In this document: positions 8,630-16,715 of the stretch, piece by piece
Position numbering within the stretch: position 1 is the first letter of the stretch
How the letters are laid out: the number at the start of each line of letters is the position of its first letter
Assembly (NCBI RefSeq): GCF_009758255.1
Contig: NZ_WSEN01000009.1
Coordinates: forward strand, 248,001-312,000
DNA length: 64,000 bases
Origin: Microbacterium sp. MAH-37
GTDB lineage: Bacteria > Actinomycetota > Actinomycetes > Actinomycetales > Microbacteriaceae
Direction: 5' to 3'
Program-made: the position numbers and the translations under genes
Notes under the pieces: generated by a model
Databases searched by the model: none
What the model saw: the letters and a program-made list of their open reading frames with translations, nothing else
What the model was told of the DNA's origin: nothing

Positions 8630-10678
8630 ATGACCGACGACGCCAACCCGCTTCTCGTTCCGTCCGCTCTGCCCTATGGCCTGCCCGACTACGGCGCCAT
8701 CCGGCCGGAGCACTACCTGCCCGCGTTCGATGCGGCGTTCCGCGAGCATCTCGCCGAGGTGCAGCGCATCACGATGGTGCGCTCGATGCCGACGTTCGAG
8801 AACACGATCGAGGCGCTGGAGCGCAGCGGCGATAGCCTGCAGCGCGTCGCGCACGCCTTCTACACCGTCAGCTCGGCGGATGCGACGGACGCGATCCAGG
8901 AGATCGAAGAGCAGCTCGCACCGCTGATGGCCGCGCACGAGGATGCGATCACCCTCGACGCCGCGCTGTACTGGCGCATCTCGCAGCTGCACGAGCACCT
9001 GGACGAGCTGGACCTCGACGCCGAGCAGAGATACCTCGTCGAGCGCCGCCACCGCGAGATGACGCTCGCCGGCGCAGGGCTCGACGACGAGGCCAAGGGT
9101 CGACTGACCGACCTGAACCAGCGCCTGTCCACGCTGAGCACCACGTTCGAGAAGAACCTGCTCACCGACACGAACGACCTGGCCGTGCACTTCACGGATG
9201 CCGCTGAGCTCGACGGTCTCAGCGAGGGCGAGCTCTCCGCAGCGCAGCGCGCGGCCGCCGACCGAGGCCTCGAGGGCTACCTCGTCACTCTCCCGCTGTT
9301 CACCGGGCACCCGTACCTCGCGTCGCTGCGCGTGCGCGAGAGCCGCCGCCGGATCATGGAGGCCTCGCGCTCGCGTGCGTCCCGCGGGAACGCGAACGAC
9401 AACGGCGCCGTGCTGACCGACATCGTCACTCTGCGCGCTGAGCGCGCGGAGCTGCTCGGCTATCCGACGCACGCCGCCGCCATCACGGCAGACGAGACGG
9501 CCCGCGACCCGGAGGCCGTGGAGCGGATGCTGCGCCAGCTGGCCGCCCCCGCCGCGCGCAACGCGGCCGCCGAGCACGCCAGGCTGCAGGCGATCGTGGA
9601 CGCGACCGAGGATGCTCCGTTCCCCGTCGAGGCCCACGACTGGGCGTACTACACCGAGAGGGTGCGGCAGGCCGAGTACGACATCGACTCGGCCGCGCTA
9701 CGGCCCTGGTTCGAGGCCGAGCGCGTGCTGCAGGACGGCGTCTTCGCCGCCGCGACGAAGCTCTACGGCGTGACCTTCACCGAGCGCACGGACCTGACCT
9801 CCTACCACCCGGATGCCCGGACGTTCGAGGTGTTCAACGAGGACGGCTCCGCGCAGGGTCTCTACATCCTCGACCTGTACACCCGCGACTCCAAGCGCGG
9901 CGGCGCCTGGATGAACTCGATCGTCGACCAGTCCCGGCTGCGCGGCACCGCCCCGGTGGTCGTCAACAACCTCAACGTCGCCAAGCCCGGCGAAGGGCAG
10001 CCGACCCTCCTCACGCTCGACGAGGTCACAACGCTGTTCCACGAGTTCGGGCACGCGCTGCACGGTCTGTTCGCCACCGTCACGTACCCGCACTTCTCGG
10101 GCACCAACGTGTTCCGCGACTTCGTCGAGTTCCCCAGCCAGGTGAACGAGATGTGGATCCTGTGGCCCGAGGTGCTGGACTCCTACGCACGGCATCACGT
10201 GACCGGGGAGCCGCTGGATCCGGCGATCGTCGAGCGACTGCAGGCATCCGAGACCTTCAACCAGGGCTTCGCGACCAGCGAATACCTCGCCGCGGCGTGG
10301 CTCGACCAGGCGTGGCATCTGCTGCCCGTCGGCACGACGGTCGACGATGTCGCCGCGTTCGAGGCCGCAGCGCTCGCCGACATCGGCCTGAACGACCCCG
10401 CTGTGCCCACCCGGTACTCGTCGACGTACTTCGCGCACGTGTTCTCGGGCGGCTACAGCGCCGGTTACTACTCGTACATCTGGAGCGAGGTGCTCGATGC
10501 CGACACCGTCGAGTGGTTCCGCGCGAACGGCGGACTGACCAGGGACAACGGCGACCGGTTCCGCAGCCGGCTGCTCGGCGTCGGCGGCTCGAAGGATCCG
10601 CTCGAGGCCTACCGCGACTTCCGCGGCCGCGACGCCGAGATCGCGCCGCTGCTGAAGCGCCGCGGCCTCGATGGCTGA
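8630..10678 (+). CDS. dcp: M3-family metallopeptidase (peptidyl-dipeptidase Dcp / oligopeptidase type)
   Basis: A 682-residue cytoplasmic zinc peptidase that trims oligopeptides. The M3 signature FHEFGHALHG has zinc-binding HEFGH at residues 471-475, followed by the conserved FRDFVEFPSQVNEMW stretch that carries the third ligand glutamate. The C-terminal FAHVFSGGYSAGYYSYIWSEVL is the substrate-binding Tyr/Gly loop of the Dcp/OpdA family. Length and full-length similarity fit Dcp or oligopeptidase A; the exact cleavage preference cannot be read from sequence. The gene is divergent from the importer operon and overlaps the next gene by eight bases. Confidence 0.92.
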   Translation: MTDDANPLLVPSALPYGLPDYGAIRPEHYLPAFDAAFREHLAEVQRITMVRSMPTFENTIEALERSGDSLQRVAHAFYTVSSADATDAIQEIEEQLAPLMAAHEDAITLDAALYWRISQLHEHLDELDLDAEQRYLVERRHREMTLAGAGLDDEAKGRLTDLNQRLSTLSTTFEKNLLTDTNDLAVHFTDAAELDGLSEGELSAAQRAAADRGLEGYLVTLPLFTGHPYLASLRVRESRRRIMEASRSRASRGNANDNGAVLTDIVTLRAERAELLGYPTHAAAITADETARDPEAVERMLRQLAAPAARNAAAEHARLQAIVDATEDAPFPVEAHDWAYYTERVRQAEYDIDSAALRPWFEAERVLQDGVFAAATKLYGVTFTERTDLTSYHPDARTFEVFNEDGSAQGLYILDLYTRDSKRGGAWMNSIVDQSRLRGTAPVVVNNLNVAKPGEGQPTLLTLDEVTTLFHEFGHALHGLFATVTYPHFSGTNVFRDFVEFPSQVNEMWILWPEVLDSYARHHVTGEPLDPAIVERLQASETFNQGFATSEYLAAAWLDQAWHLLPVGTTVDDVAAFEAAALADIGLNDPAVPTRYSSTYFAHVFSGGYSAGYYSYIWSEVLDADTVEWFRANGGLTRDNGDRFRSRLLGVGGSKDPLEAYRDFRGRDAEIAPLLKRRGLDG

Positions 10679-11381
10679 GGCCTTGTCACCCGGAGCGGCG
10701 TCCGGCGCGGCATCCCTCCGGAGATCTGCCGGATCTCGGAGGGATGCCGCGGATTCTTCCGAGATCTCGCAGATCTCCGACGCACTGGCGGCGATCCGCG
10801 ATGCGTTCGATGCGCGCGCGCCGGTGTACGACGAGAGCAGGATGCACCGCGAGCTCGCGGATGCCGTGGCAACCTTCGCCGCGTCCACCGGAGCCACGAC
10901 GGTGATCGATGTCGCCACGGGCACGGGACTGGTGCTGCGTGCTCTGCGCGCGCAGCTGCCCGGCGCGCGACTGATCGGCGCTGACATCTCGCCCGGCATG
11001 CTCGCCGTGGCCCGCGGGGCGCTGCCCGAAGCGGAGTGGATCGAGGCGGATGCCGTAGCGCTGCCGCTGCCCGATGCCTCGGCCGACCTGATCACCTGCG
11101 TGACGGCGCTTCATGTGATCCCCGATGTGCCGGGCGCCGTACAGGAGTGGCGACGGATTCTGAGCAGCCGCGGACGGCTGATCACCGCCACCTTCGCGCA
11201 CCCCGGTCGCGCTCGTCCCGCCGGTCGGGTCAATCCCTACCCCGTCGATCATTCGCCGTTCCAGTCGCGGGAGGCTCTCGCCGCGACCTTCGCGGAGCTC
11301 GGCTTCTCGCCGCGGAGGCACACCGTGTGGTCCGACGGCGATGAAACCGTACTGATCGCCGAGCTGGCGCCGGCGAGGTGA
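10671..11381 (+). CDS. Class I SAM-dependent methyltransferase
   Basis: A 236-residue protein with a Rossmann methyltransferase fold: motif I VIDVATGTGLVLRAL, acidic loop IGADISPGMLAVAR, motif IV DASADLITCVTALHVIPD, then a post-motif EWRRILSSRGRLITATF. It resembles UbiE/Methyltransf_11 enzymes; the substrate is unknown. The ATG at 10671 overlaps the end of the peptidase gene by eight bases. The first 40 or so residues are low-complexity Ala/Ser/Arg/Asp and are encoded by the strong hairpin region described separately, so the conserved protein may start near residue 40. No better in-frame ATG or GTG is seen there; a TTG at 10683 is possible. Confidence 0.85.
   Translation: MAEALSPGAASGAASLRRSAGSRRDAADSSEISQISDALAAIRDAFDARAPVYDESRMHRELADAVATFAASTGATTVIDVATGTGLVLRALRAQLPGARLIGADISPGMLAVARGALPEAEWIEADAVALPLPDASADLITCVTALHVIPDVPGAVQEWRRILSSRGRLITATFAHPGRARPAGRVNPYPVDHSPFQSREALAATFAELGFSPRRHTVWSDGDETVLIAELAPAR
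10707..10779 (+). other. Two mutually exclusive hairpins at the peptidase/methyltransferase junction
   Basis: Hairpin A pairs 10707-10719 with 10738-10750 (13 bp perfect), then, after a one-base bulge at 10720, 10721-10726 with 10732-10737 (6 bp), leaving a 5-nt loop. Hairpin B pairs 10719-10739 with 10759-10779 (19 of 21 positions). Region 10719-10739 is needed by both, so only one can form at a time. Both lie in the first 37 codons of the methyltransferase. No T-run follows either, so a role in attenuation, mRNA end protection or translation is open. Confidence 0.6.
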
Positions 11382-11429
11382 GACGCCACGTCTGAGATTC
11401 GCTCGTGGGCCGGGCATCCGCGCGGCACC

Positions 11430-12584
11430 GTGCCGTATCGCCGCATCGCCGTCGCGCTGCTCGGCGCCGGCATCGCGACGTTCGCGCAGCTGTACTCGCC
11501 GCAGGGCATCCTGCCGCTGCTCGCAACGGACCTGCGCGTGGATGCCTCGCAGGCCAGCCTCGCGATCTCGGCGGCCACGACGGGGCTGGCGCTGTCGGTG
11601 CTGCCCTGGTCGCTGGTCGCCGACCGGATCGGACGCGTCCGGGCCATGCGGATCTCGCTGGTCACGGCGACAGTGCTCGGTCTGGTGATGCCGTGGTGTC
11701 CCTGGTTCGAGGCGCTGCTCGCGATCCGCGTGCTGGAGGGCGTCGCGCTCGGCGGCATCCCTGGCATCGCCGTCGTGTATCTGAGCGAGGAGGTCGACCG
11801 ACGCCACACGGCGATCGCCGCCGGCACCTATGTCTCCGGCACCACGATCGGCGGACTCGCCGGGCGCCTCATCGCCGCACCCGTCGCCGATCTCACCGAC
11901 TGGCGATGGGGCGCGTTCGTCGTCGCCGTGCTCGCGGCCGTGGCGACAACGGCCTTCTTCGTGATCGCTCCCCCGCCGCGGGGCTTCCGGCCGCATCCGG
12001 CGTCCGTGTCGTCGGTGCTGCGGTCGGCCAGGCGACACATGCGCGATCCGCGCCTGCTCGTGCTCTACGGGCAGGGCTTCCTGCTCATGGGCGCATTCGT
12101 CGCCGCCTACAACTACCTGACCTTCCGCCTGGAGGCGCCGCCGTTCCTGCTGCCGGTCGGCCTCGCGAGCCTGTTGTTCCTCGCCTACCTTGCAGGGACC
12201 GCGTCGTCGCGCATCGTCGGCGGTCTGGTCGGCCGTTTCGGACGCGGACCACTGCTGCTGGCATCCATTGTGATCATGATTGCCGGCGTCCTGCTCACGC
12301 TCCCCGAGTCACTCCCCATCATCATGGTCGGTCTCGTGGTGATGACGGCGGGCTTCTTCGGCGCGCACGCGATCGCCTCCGGCTGGTCGGGAGTGCGTGC
12401 CGTGCACGGACGGTCGCAGTCCACCTCGCTCTACAACCTCTGGTACTACGTCGGCTCGAGCGTGTTCGGGTATTTCGGCGGATTCGCGTGGATCGCCTTC
12501 GGTTGGGGCGGTGTCGTGACGATGGTCGTCAGCCTTGCCGCACTCGCGGCTGTCTGGGCGGTATTCGCGGCGCGCGGGAAGTGA
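11430..12584 (+). CDS. MFS transporter (YnfM-like)
   Basis: A 384-residue, 12-helix major facilitator. The first loop has the MFS signature in the form SLVADRIGRVRAMR, and helix 5 has GTTIGGLAGRLIAAP. The second half has a matching loop (GGLVGRFGRGPLLLAS). Overall it resembles the YnfM/CynX-like putative drug or anion exporters. The GTG start at 11430 begins just before the first helix. It lies 48 bases after the methyltransferase and converges with the epoxide hydrolase 25 bases downstream. The substrate cannot be predicted. Confidence 0.85.
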   Translation: MPYRRIAVALLGAGIATFAQLYSPQGILPLLATDLRVDASQASLAISAATTGLALSVLPWSLVADRIGRVRAMRISLVTATVLGLVMPWCPWFEALLAIRVLEGVALGGIPGIAVVYLSEEVDRRHTAIAAGTYVSGTTIGGLAGRLIAAPVADLTDWRWGAFVVAVLAAVATTAFFVIAPPPRGFRPHPASVSSVLRSARRHMRDPRLLVLYGQGFLLMGAFVAAYNYLTFRLEAPPFLLPVGLASLLFLAYLAGTASSRIVGGLVGRFGRGPLLLASIVIMIAGVLLTLPESLPIIMVGLVVMTAGFFGAHAIASGWSGVRAVHGRSQSTSLYNLWYYVGSSVFGYFGGFAWIAFGWGGVVTMVVSLAALAAVWAVFAARGK

Positions 12585-12609
12585 TCTCTGCACCTATCGG
12601 ACCGGGCTG

Positions 12610-13728
12610 TCACAGCACGCCGATGTCCCGCGCGAATGCCCGGACGCGTCTGGCCATGTCGTCCGGCACCTCGGCCGCGGCGAAGTGGCCGCCTTCCTCG
12701 AGCCGCTCGAAGGTGTGCAGGTCGCGGTAGAACCGGCGTGCCAGCGACTCCGGGTAGTCCCACTCGTGCCGCTGGATGTGCACGGATGCCGGCACCTCCA
12801 CGGGAGGGATGCCCTCGCCTCCGTTCTCATCCTCGTAGTAGCTGCGGAACGAGGTGCCGATGCTCTGGGTCGTCCAGTAGACCATCGCCTCCGTGAGAAT
12901 GCGGTCCCGGGAGATGCGCCGCTCCAGCGCACGAGGGTTTCCCCCGGGGGTGTCGCTCCACTCGACGAGCTTCTCCGTGAGCCATGCCAGAAGTCCGGCG
13001 GGCGAGTCATTCAGGCCGGCGGCCAGAGTGTCGGGGCGCGTGCCCTGCACATGTCCGTACGCGCCGTTCGGCCCGCCCCACGCGTCGAGGCGGTGGAAGA
13101 ACGCGGTCTCCTCGGGCGCGGTCAGCGTGCGTCGCTCGTCGGGCGTCGGGAAGTGCGCGTGGGTGACGAGGACCCCGGCGACCGACTCGGGATAGGTCGC
13201 CGCGATGAGATCGTTGACGTTCGCGGTCACGTCCTCACCGTAGGTGAGGTACCGGCGGTAGCCGAGAACATCGGTCATGAGGGCGTGCATCGTCGCCGCG
13301 AGCCGGGGTTCGGTGATCGGGCCGTCTGCGTACGCGCTGGAGAAGCCGAAGCCCGGCAGGCTGGGCACCACGACGTCGAAGTCCGGAAGCAGGTCGGCGA
13401 AGTCGAGCTGCAGTGCGAACGTGTGCGGCCAGCCGTGCATCACCAGCAGCGCCGGTGCATCGGGTCGCTCGGACGTGAGATGCACGTAGTGCAGCGTCGT
13501 GTCGTCGATGTCGACGAGGAACTGCGAATGCCCGTTCAGCCAGGCCTCCCGGCCACGCCAGTTCCACCCGCGCCAGGTCGCGACGAGTTCGTCGAGATAC
13601 TCCGCGGACATGCCCGCCGGAGGGCGACGCGGTGAATCGGGCAGCGGGCGGAACCGCTCCAGACGCTGGCGCAGATCTGTGAGCTCATGCTCGGTGACGG
13701 CGATCGAGAAGGGCCGGGGACTGGACAT
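12610..13728 (-). CDS. Epoxide hydrolase (alpha/beta hydrolase with EHN domain)
   Basis: A 372-residue alpha/beta hydrolase. The N-terminal region (residues about 4-110) is the epoxide-hydrolase N-terminal domain (FSIAVTEHELTDLRQRLE), typical of the mammalian microsomal type. The oxyanion-hole motif is HGWP at 98-101, followed by VVPSLPGFGFS. The nucleophile position is GEDVTAN with Asp166. The late EEGGHFAAAEVPDD supplies the catalytic histidine. These enzymes open epoxides to diols; related actinobacterial enzymes act on varied aromatic or terpene epoxides. Here the loop reads GED where many family members have GGDWG, but the aspartate is kept. Single gene, divergent from the GyrI-like gene. 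Confidence 0.88.
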   Translation of the reverse strand: MSSPRPFSIAVTEHELTDLRQRLERFRPLPDSPRRPPAGMSAEYLDELVATWRGWNWRGREAWLNGHSQFLVDIDDTTLHYVHLTSERPDAPALLVMHGWPHTFALQLDFADLLPDFDVVVPSLPGFGFSSAYADGPITEPRLAATMHALMTDVLGYRRYLTYGEDVTANVNDLIAATYPESVAGVLVTHAHFPTPDERRTLTAPEETAFFHRLDAWGGPNGAYGHVQGTRPDTLAAGLNDSPAGLLAWLTEKLVEWSDTPGGNPRALERRISRDRILTEAMVYWTTQSIGTSFRSYYEDENGGEGIPPVEVPASVHIQRHEWDYPESLARRFYRDLHTFERLEEGGHFAAAEVPDDMARRVRAFARDIGVL

Positions 13729-13772
13729 GTGCCGACGCTACGCGCAGGCACCGACATCCCGCCTGCCAAGGC

Positions 13773-13802
13773 TGGCATGGGCGCCGAAGCTGGTCCTATG
13801 CT
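13773..13802 (+). promoter_or_regulatory. Possible promoter of the GyrI-like gene
   Basis: A TATGCT -10 hexamer at 13797-13802 is preceded at 18 bases by a -35-like TGGCAT (13773-13778). The start codon follows 36 bases downstream, after a GAAGGAG ribosome site. Called by eye. Confidence 0.35.
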
Positions 13803-13838
13803 GGCTCCGACCACTCCGGCCGGCGAAGGAGCCCCGCC

Positions 13839-14336
13839 ATGACTGCTTTCCCTGAGACGCCGTTCGGTGCGACCGACAGGTTGGAGCTGGAGCCCGTCCC
13901 GCTCGCGGTGATCCGTCACGAGGGCCTGCGCATCGCGGATCTGCGCGACGCGTTCGACAGCGGGTACGGGGCGATCGCCGCGCACTTCGCCGATGGCACG
14001 CTCACTCCGGCCGGTCCGGCCCTCGCGATCTACTACGGCAACCCGATGGAGGTCTTCGACCTCGAGCTGGGGTTCCCTGTCATGAGCGCGCCGGTGCAGC
14101 CGATCCCGGCCGGCGAGGGCCCGGCGATCACGGCGTCGGCACTGCCTGCCGGCCCGGCTACGGCGACAACCGTCTTCGGACCGTACGACGGCCTCGGCGC
14201 CGGCTGGATGGGCCTCGTGGAGCGCAGCCTGGCCGAGGGCCTGCAGCCGCGGGGCATCTCGATCGAGGTCTACGTGTCCGACCCGACAGCCGCTCCGGAG
14301 GATCTCCGCACCGACCTGATCCTGCCGGTCAGCTGA
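13839..14336 (+). CDS. GyrI-like small-molecule-binding protein
   Basis: A 165-residue stand-alone effector-binding (GyrI/SOUL-like) domain without a DNA-binding part. The pattern is typical of the family: an initial LEPVPLAVIRHEGLR strand, the GPALAIYYGNP loop, the LELGFPV strand, and a final ISIEVYVSDPTAAPEDLRTDLILPV where members keep glutamate and an aromatic residue for ligands. Such proteins bind or hydrolyse hydrophobic small molecules. Its divergent position to an epoxide hydrolase may hint at shared xenobiotic handling, but that is inference. The ATG at 13839 has a good GAAGGAG ribosome site. Confidence 0.8.
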   Translation: MTAFPETPFGATDRLELEPVPLAVIRHEGLRIADLRDAFDSGYGAIAAHFADGTLTPAGPALAIYYGNPMEVFDLELGFPVMSAPVQPIPAGEGPAITASALPAGPATATTVFGPYDGLGAGWMGLVERSLAEGLQPRGISIEVYVSDPTAAPEDLRTDLILPVS

Positions 14337-14348
14337 GCACGCGCACCA

Positions 14349-15617
14349 TCAGGCGCTCTTGCGCTTGCGCGAGAGGACGACGGTGGGCGCTGCGCCCTCT
14401 TCGACGGCTGCCTTGGTCACGACGACCTTGGTCACGTCCTGAGCCGAGGGGATCTCGAACATGATCGGGCCGAGCACGTCCTCGAGGATCGCCCGCAGGC
14501 CGCGCGCTCCGGTCTTGCGGAGCACCGCGAGGTCGGCGATCGACGCCAGCGCGTCATCGTCGAACTCGAGCTGCACGCCGTCGAGCTCGAACATGCGCTG
14601 GTACTGCTTCACCAGCGCGTTGCGCGGCCCGGTGAGGATATCGATCAGCGCTTCCTGGTCGAGCGGCGACACCGAGGTGACGACCGGCAGTCGGCCGATG
14701 AACTCGGGGATCAGGCCGAACTTGTGCAGGTCCTCGGGCAGCACCTCGCTGAACAGGTCGAGGTCCTTGCCCTTGTCGTGCAGCGGTGCGCCGAAGCCGA
14801 CACCGTGCTTGCCCACACGCGCCGAGATGATGTCCTCCAGCCCCGCGAAGGCGCCGGCCACGATGAACAGCACGTTCGTCGTGTCGATCTGCAGGAACTC
14901 CTGGTGCGGATGCTTGCGGCCGCCCTGCGGCGGAACCGACGCGACCGTTCCCTCGAGGATCTTCAGCAGCGCCTGCTGCACGCCCTCGCCAGAGACGTCG
15001 CGCGTGATCGACGGGTTCTCGGCCTTGCGGGCGATCTTGTCGATCTCGTCGATGTAGATGATGCCCGTCTCGGCGCGCTTGGTGTCGTAGTCGGCAGCCT
15101 GCAGCAGCTTCAGCAGGATGTTCTCGACATCTTCACCGACGTAGCCGGCCTCGGTCAGCGCCGTGGCATCCGCGACGGCGAACGGCACGTTCAGCCGCTT
15201 GGCCAGCGTCTGCGCGAGGTACGTCTTGCCGCATCCCGTCGGGCCGAGCATGAGGATGTTGCTCTTGGCGACCTCGACCTCTTCGGCCTTCTGCTCTGCG
15301 GGCTGCAGCGTGCTGCGAGCGCGGACGCGCTTGTAGTGGTTGTACACCGCGACCGCGAGCGATCGCTTCGCGGCATCCTGCCCCACGACGTACTCCTCGA
15401 GGAAGGAGAAGATCTCGCGCGGCTTGGGCAGGTCGAACTCGGCGACCGCTCCCCCGGCGGATTCCGCCATCCGCTCCTCGATGATCTCGTTGCACAGCTC
15501 GACGCACTCATCGCAGATGTACACGCCGGGGCCGGCGATCAGCTGCTGGACCTGCTTCTGACTCTTTCCGCAGAACGAGCATTTGAACAGGTCGGCGCTC
15601 TCACCGATTCGTGCCAT
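14349..15617 (-). CDS. clpX: ATP-dependent Clp protease ATP-binding subunit ClpX
   Basis: A 422-residue AAA+ unfoldase that delivers substrates to the ClpP1P2 chamber. The N-terminal zinc-binding domain has CSFC and CDEC (cysteines 13, 16, 35, 38). Walker A is GPTGCGKT, Walker B is [11 protein letters not shown], a pore loop lies in the GYVGED region, sensor-1 is [15 protein letters not shown], and the ClpP-docking loop falls in the IPEFIGRLP neighbourhood. The length is standard. The start has AGGAGG seven bases upstream. It is on the same strand as clpP2-clpP1-tig but is separated from them by the deoxyribose operon. Confidence 0.97.
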   Translation of the reverse strand: MARIGESADLFKCSFCGKSQKQVQQLIAGPGVYICDECVELCNEIIEERMAESAGGAVAEFDLPKPREIFSFLEEYVVGQDAAKRSLAVAVYNHYKRVRARSTLQPAEQKAEEVEVAKSNILMLGPTGCGKTYLAQTLAKRLNVPFAVADATALTEAGYVGEDVENILLKLLQAADYDTKRAETGIIYIDEIDKIARKAENPSITRDVSGEGVQQALLKILEGTVASVPPQGGRKHPHQEFLQIDTTNVLFIVAGAFAGLEDIISARVGKHGVGFGAPLHDKGKDLDLFSEVLPEDLHKFGLIPEFIGRLPVVTSVSPLDQEALIDILTGPRNALVKQYQRMFELDGVQLEFDDDALASIADLAVLRKTGARGLRAILEDVLGPIMFEIPSAQDVTKVVVTKAAVEEGAAPTVVLSRKRKSA

Positions 15618-15797
15618 GCGCTTCCTCCTCGAGGCATTTCAGTCCGGGGGCTCCCGAAAGCCACAGACCGAGCCTAACCGCCGTCGGGGACACCGGGCCG
15701 TATTGGAACGACACGGTGTCGCCGAGAGATGCTACGGGTGCGAGTCATGGCGTCCCGACGCGTCAGACGTCCCCCACCGCTCTGTCACCCCGGACAA

Positions 15798-15826
15798 GGG
15801 CGGGGCGGCCGTCGGCCACCCCACCC
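15798..15826 (-). terminator. Terminator-like hairpin after the aldehyde dehydrogenase operon
   Basis: A 13-bp stem with two G-U pairs joins 15798-15810 and 15814-15826 across a 3-base loop. It starts 26 bases past the stop codon at 15852 in the direction of transcription. No T-run on the minus strand. Confidence 0.45.
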
Positions 15827-15851
15827 TTCATCAGCGCACCCGGTACGCGGA

Positions 15852-16715
15852 TCACACCATCGACTTGGTGTGCCAGACCGTCTTCGTCTCGACGAACGCC
15901 GTTATCCGCTCGAGCGACGCGCCCACCGCATCCGTGCCGGGAACCGGCGAGAGCACCCGCTTCAGCGTCTCGGCCGCGTCGATCTCGAGGTCGATCCAGT
16001 TCAGCTCACCGGCGCCCGCCAGGTCGAGGGCGTTGACGTCGGCATGCGAGGCCAGCCACGGGGCGATCTCGGCCGGCGAACCGGTCAGCACGTTCACGAC
16101 ACCCCCGGGGACATCGCTCGTCGCGAGCACCTCCGCGAGGCTGACCGCCGAGAGCGGATGCCGCTCGCTCGCGATCACGACGACGCTGTTGCCGGTGACC
16201 AGTGCCGGCGCGATCACCGACACCAGGCCGAGCAGCGCGGTGTCCTGCGGCGCGACGACCGCCACGACGCCGGTCGGCTCCGGTACCGAGATGTTGAAGT
16301 AGGGGCCCGCGACGGGGTTGGCGTTGCCGGCGACCTGCGCGTACTTGTCGCACCAGCCCGCGTACCAGACCCAGAGATCGATGGCGGCATCGACCTGAGC
16401 GCCGGCGGCTGCCGCGGAGACGCCCTCCTGAGCGGAGATCTCGTCCACGAACTGGGCACGGCGGCCCTCGAGGATCTCCGCCACCCGGTAGAGCACCTGT
16501 CCGCGGTTGTACGCGGTGGCGCCCGACCAGCCCTTCACCACCGCGCGGGCGGCGACGACGGCGTCCCTGGCGTCCTTGCGCGACGCCTTGGCCGCGTTCG
16601 CGAGGAAGTCCCCCTTCTTCGAGAGCACCTCGTAGGTCCGGCCGGACTCGCTGCGCGGGAACGCGCCGCCGATGGCCAGCTTGTAGGTCTTCGGAATCGT
16701 CAGCCGCTTGCTCAT
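15852..16715 (-). CDS. Short aldehyde dehydrogenase-family protein lacking the catalytic half
   Basis: A 287-residue protein matching only the N-terminal, NAD-binding part of aldehyde dehydrogenases (about 480 residues normally). It has the family blocks YAGWCDKYA and PEPTGVVAVVAPQDTALLGL followed by APALVTGNSVVVIA, but ends soon after GAGELNWIDLEID. There is no catalytic Cys block (NQGQxC) and no C-terminal domain. The start at 16715 gives MSKRLTIPKTYKLAIGGAF and overlaps the stop of the full-length paralogue (ATGA), so the two are coupled. The stop is clean and no remnant of a lost catalytic half is seen before the terminator. It could be a regulatory or structural partner of the full enzyme, or a decayed copy. 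Confidence 0.8.
   Translation of the reverse strand: MSKRLTIPKTYKLAIGGAFPRSESGRTYEVLSKKGDFLANAAKASRKDARDAVVAARAVVKGWSGATAYNRGQVLYRVAEILEGRRAQFVDEISAQEGVSAAAAGAQVDAAIDLWVWYAGWCDKYAQVAGNANPVAGPYFNISVPEPTGVVAVVAPQDTALLGLVSVIAPALVTGNSVVVIASERHPLSAVSLAEVLATSDVPGGVVNVLTGSPAEIAPWLASHADVNALDLAGAGELNWIDLEIDAAETLKRVLSPVPGTDAVGASLERITAFVETKTVWHTKSMV

Noticed and set aside
13839-14336. A MerR/AraC regulator ending in a GyrI domain
   Set aside because: The 165 residues contain only the ligand domain; no helix-turn-helix is encoded upstream in frame.
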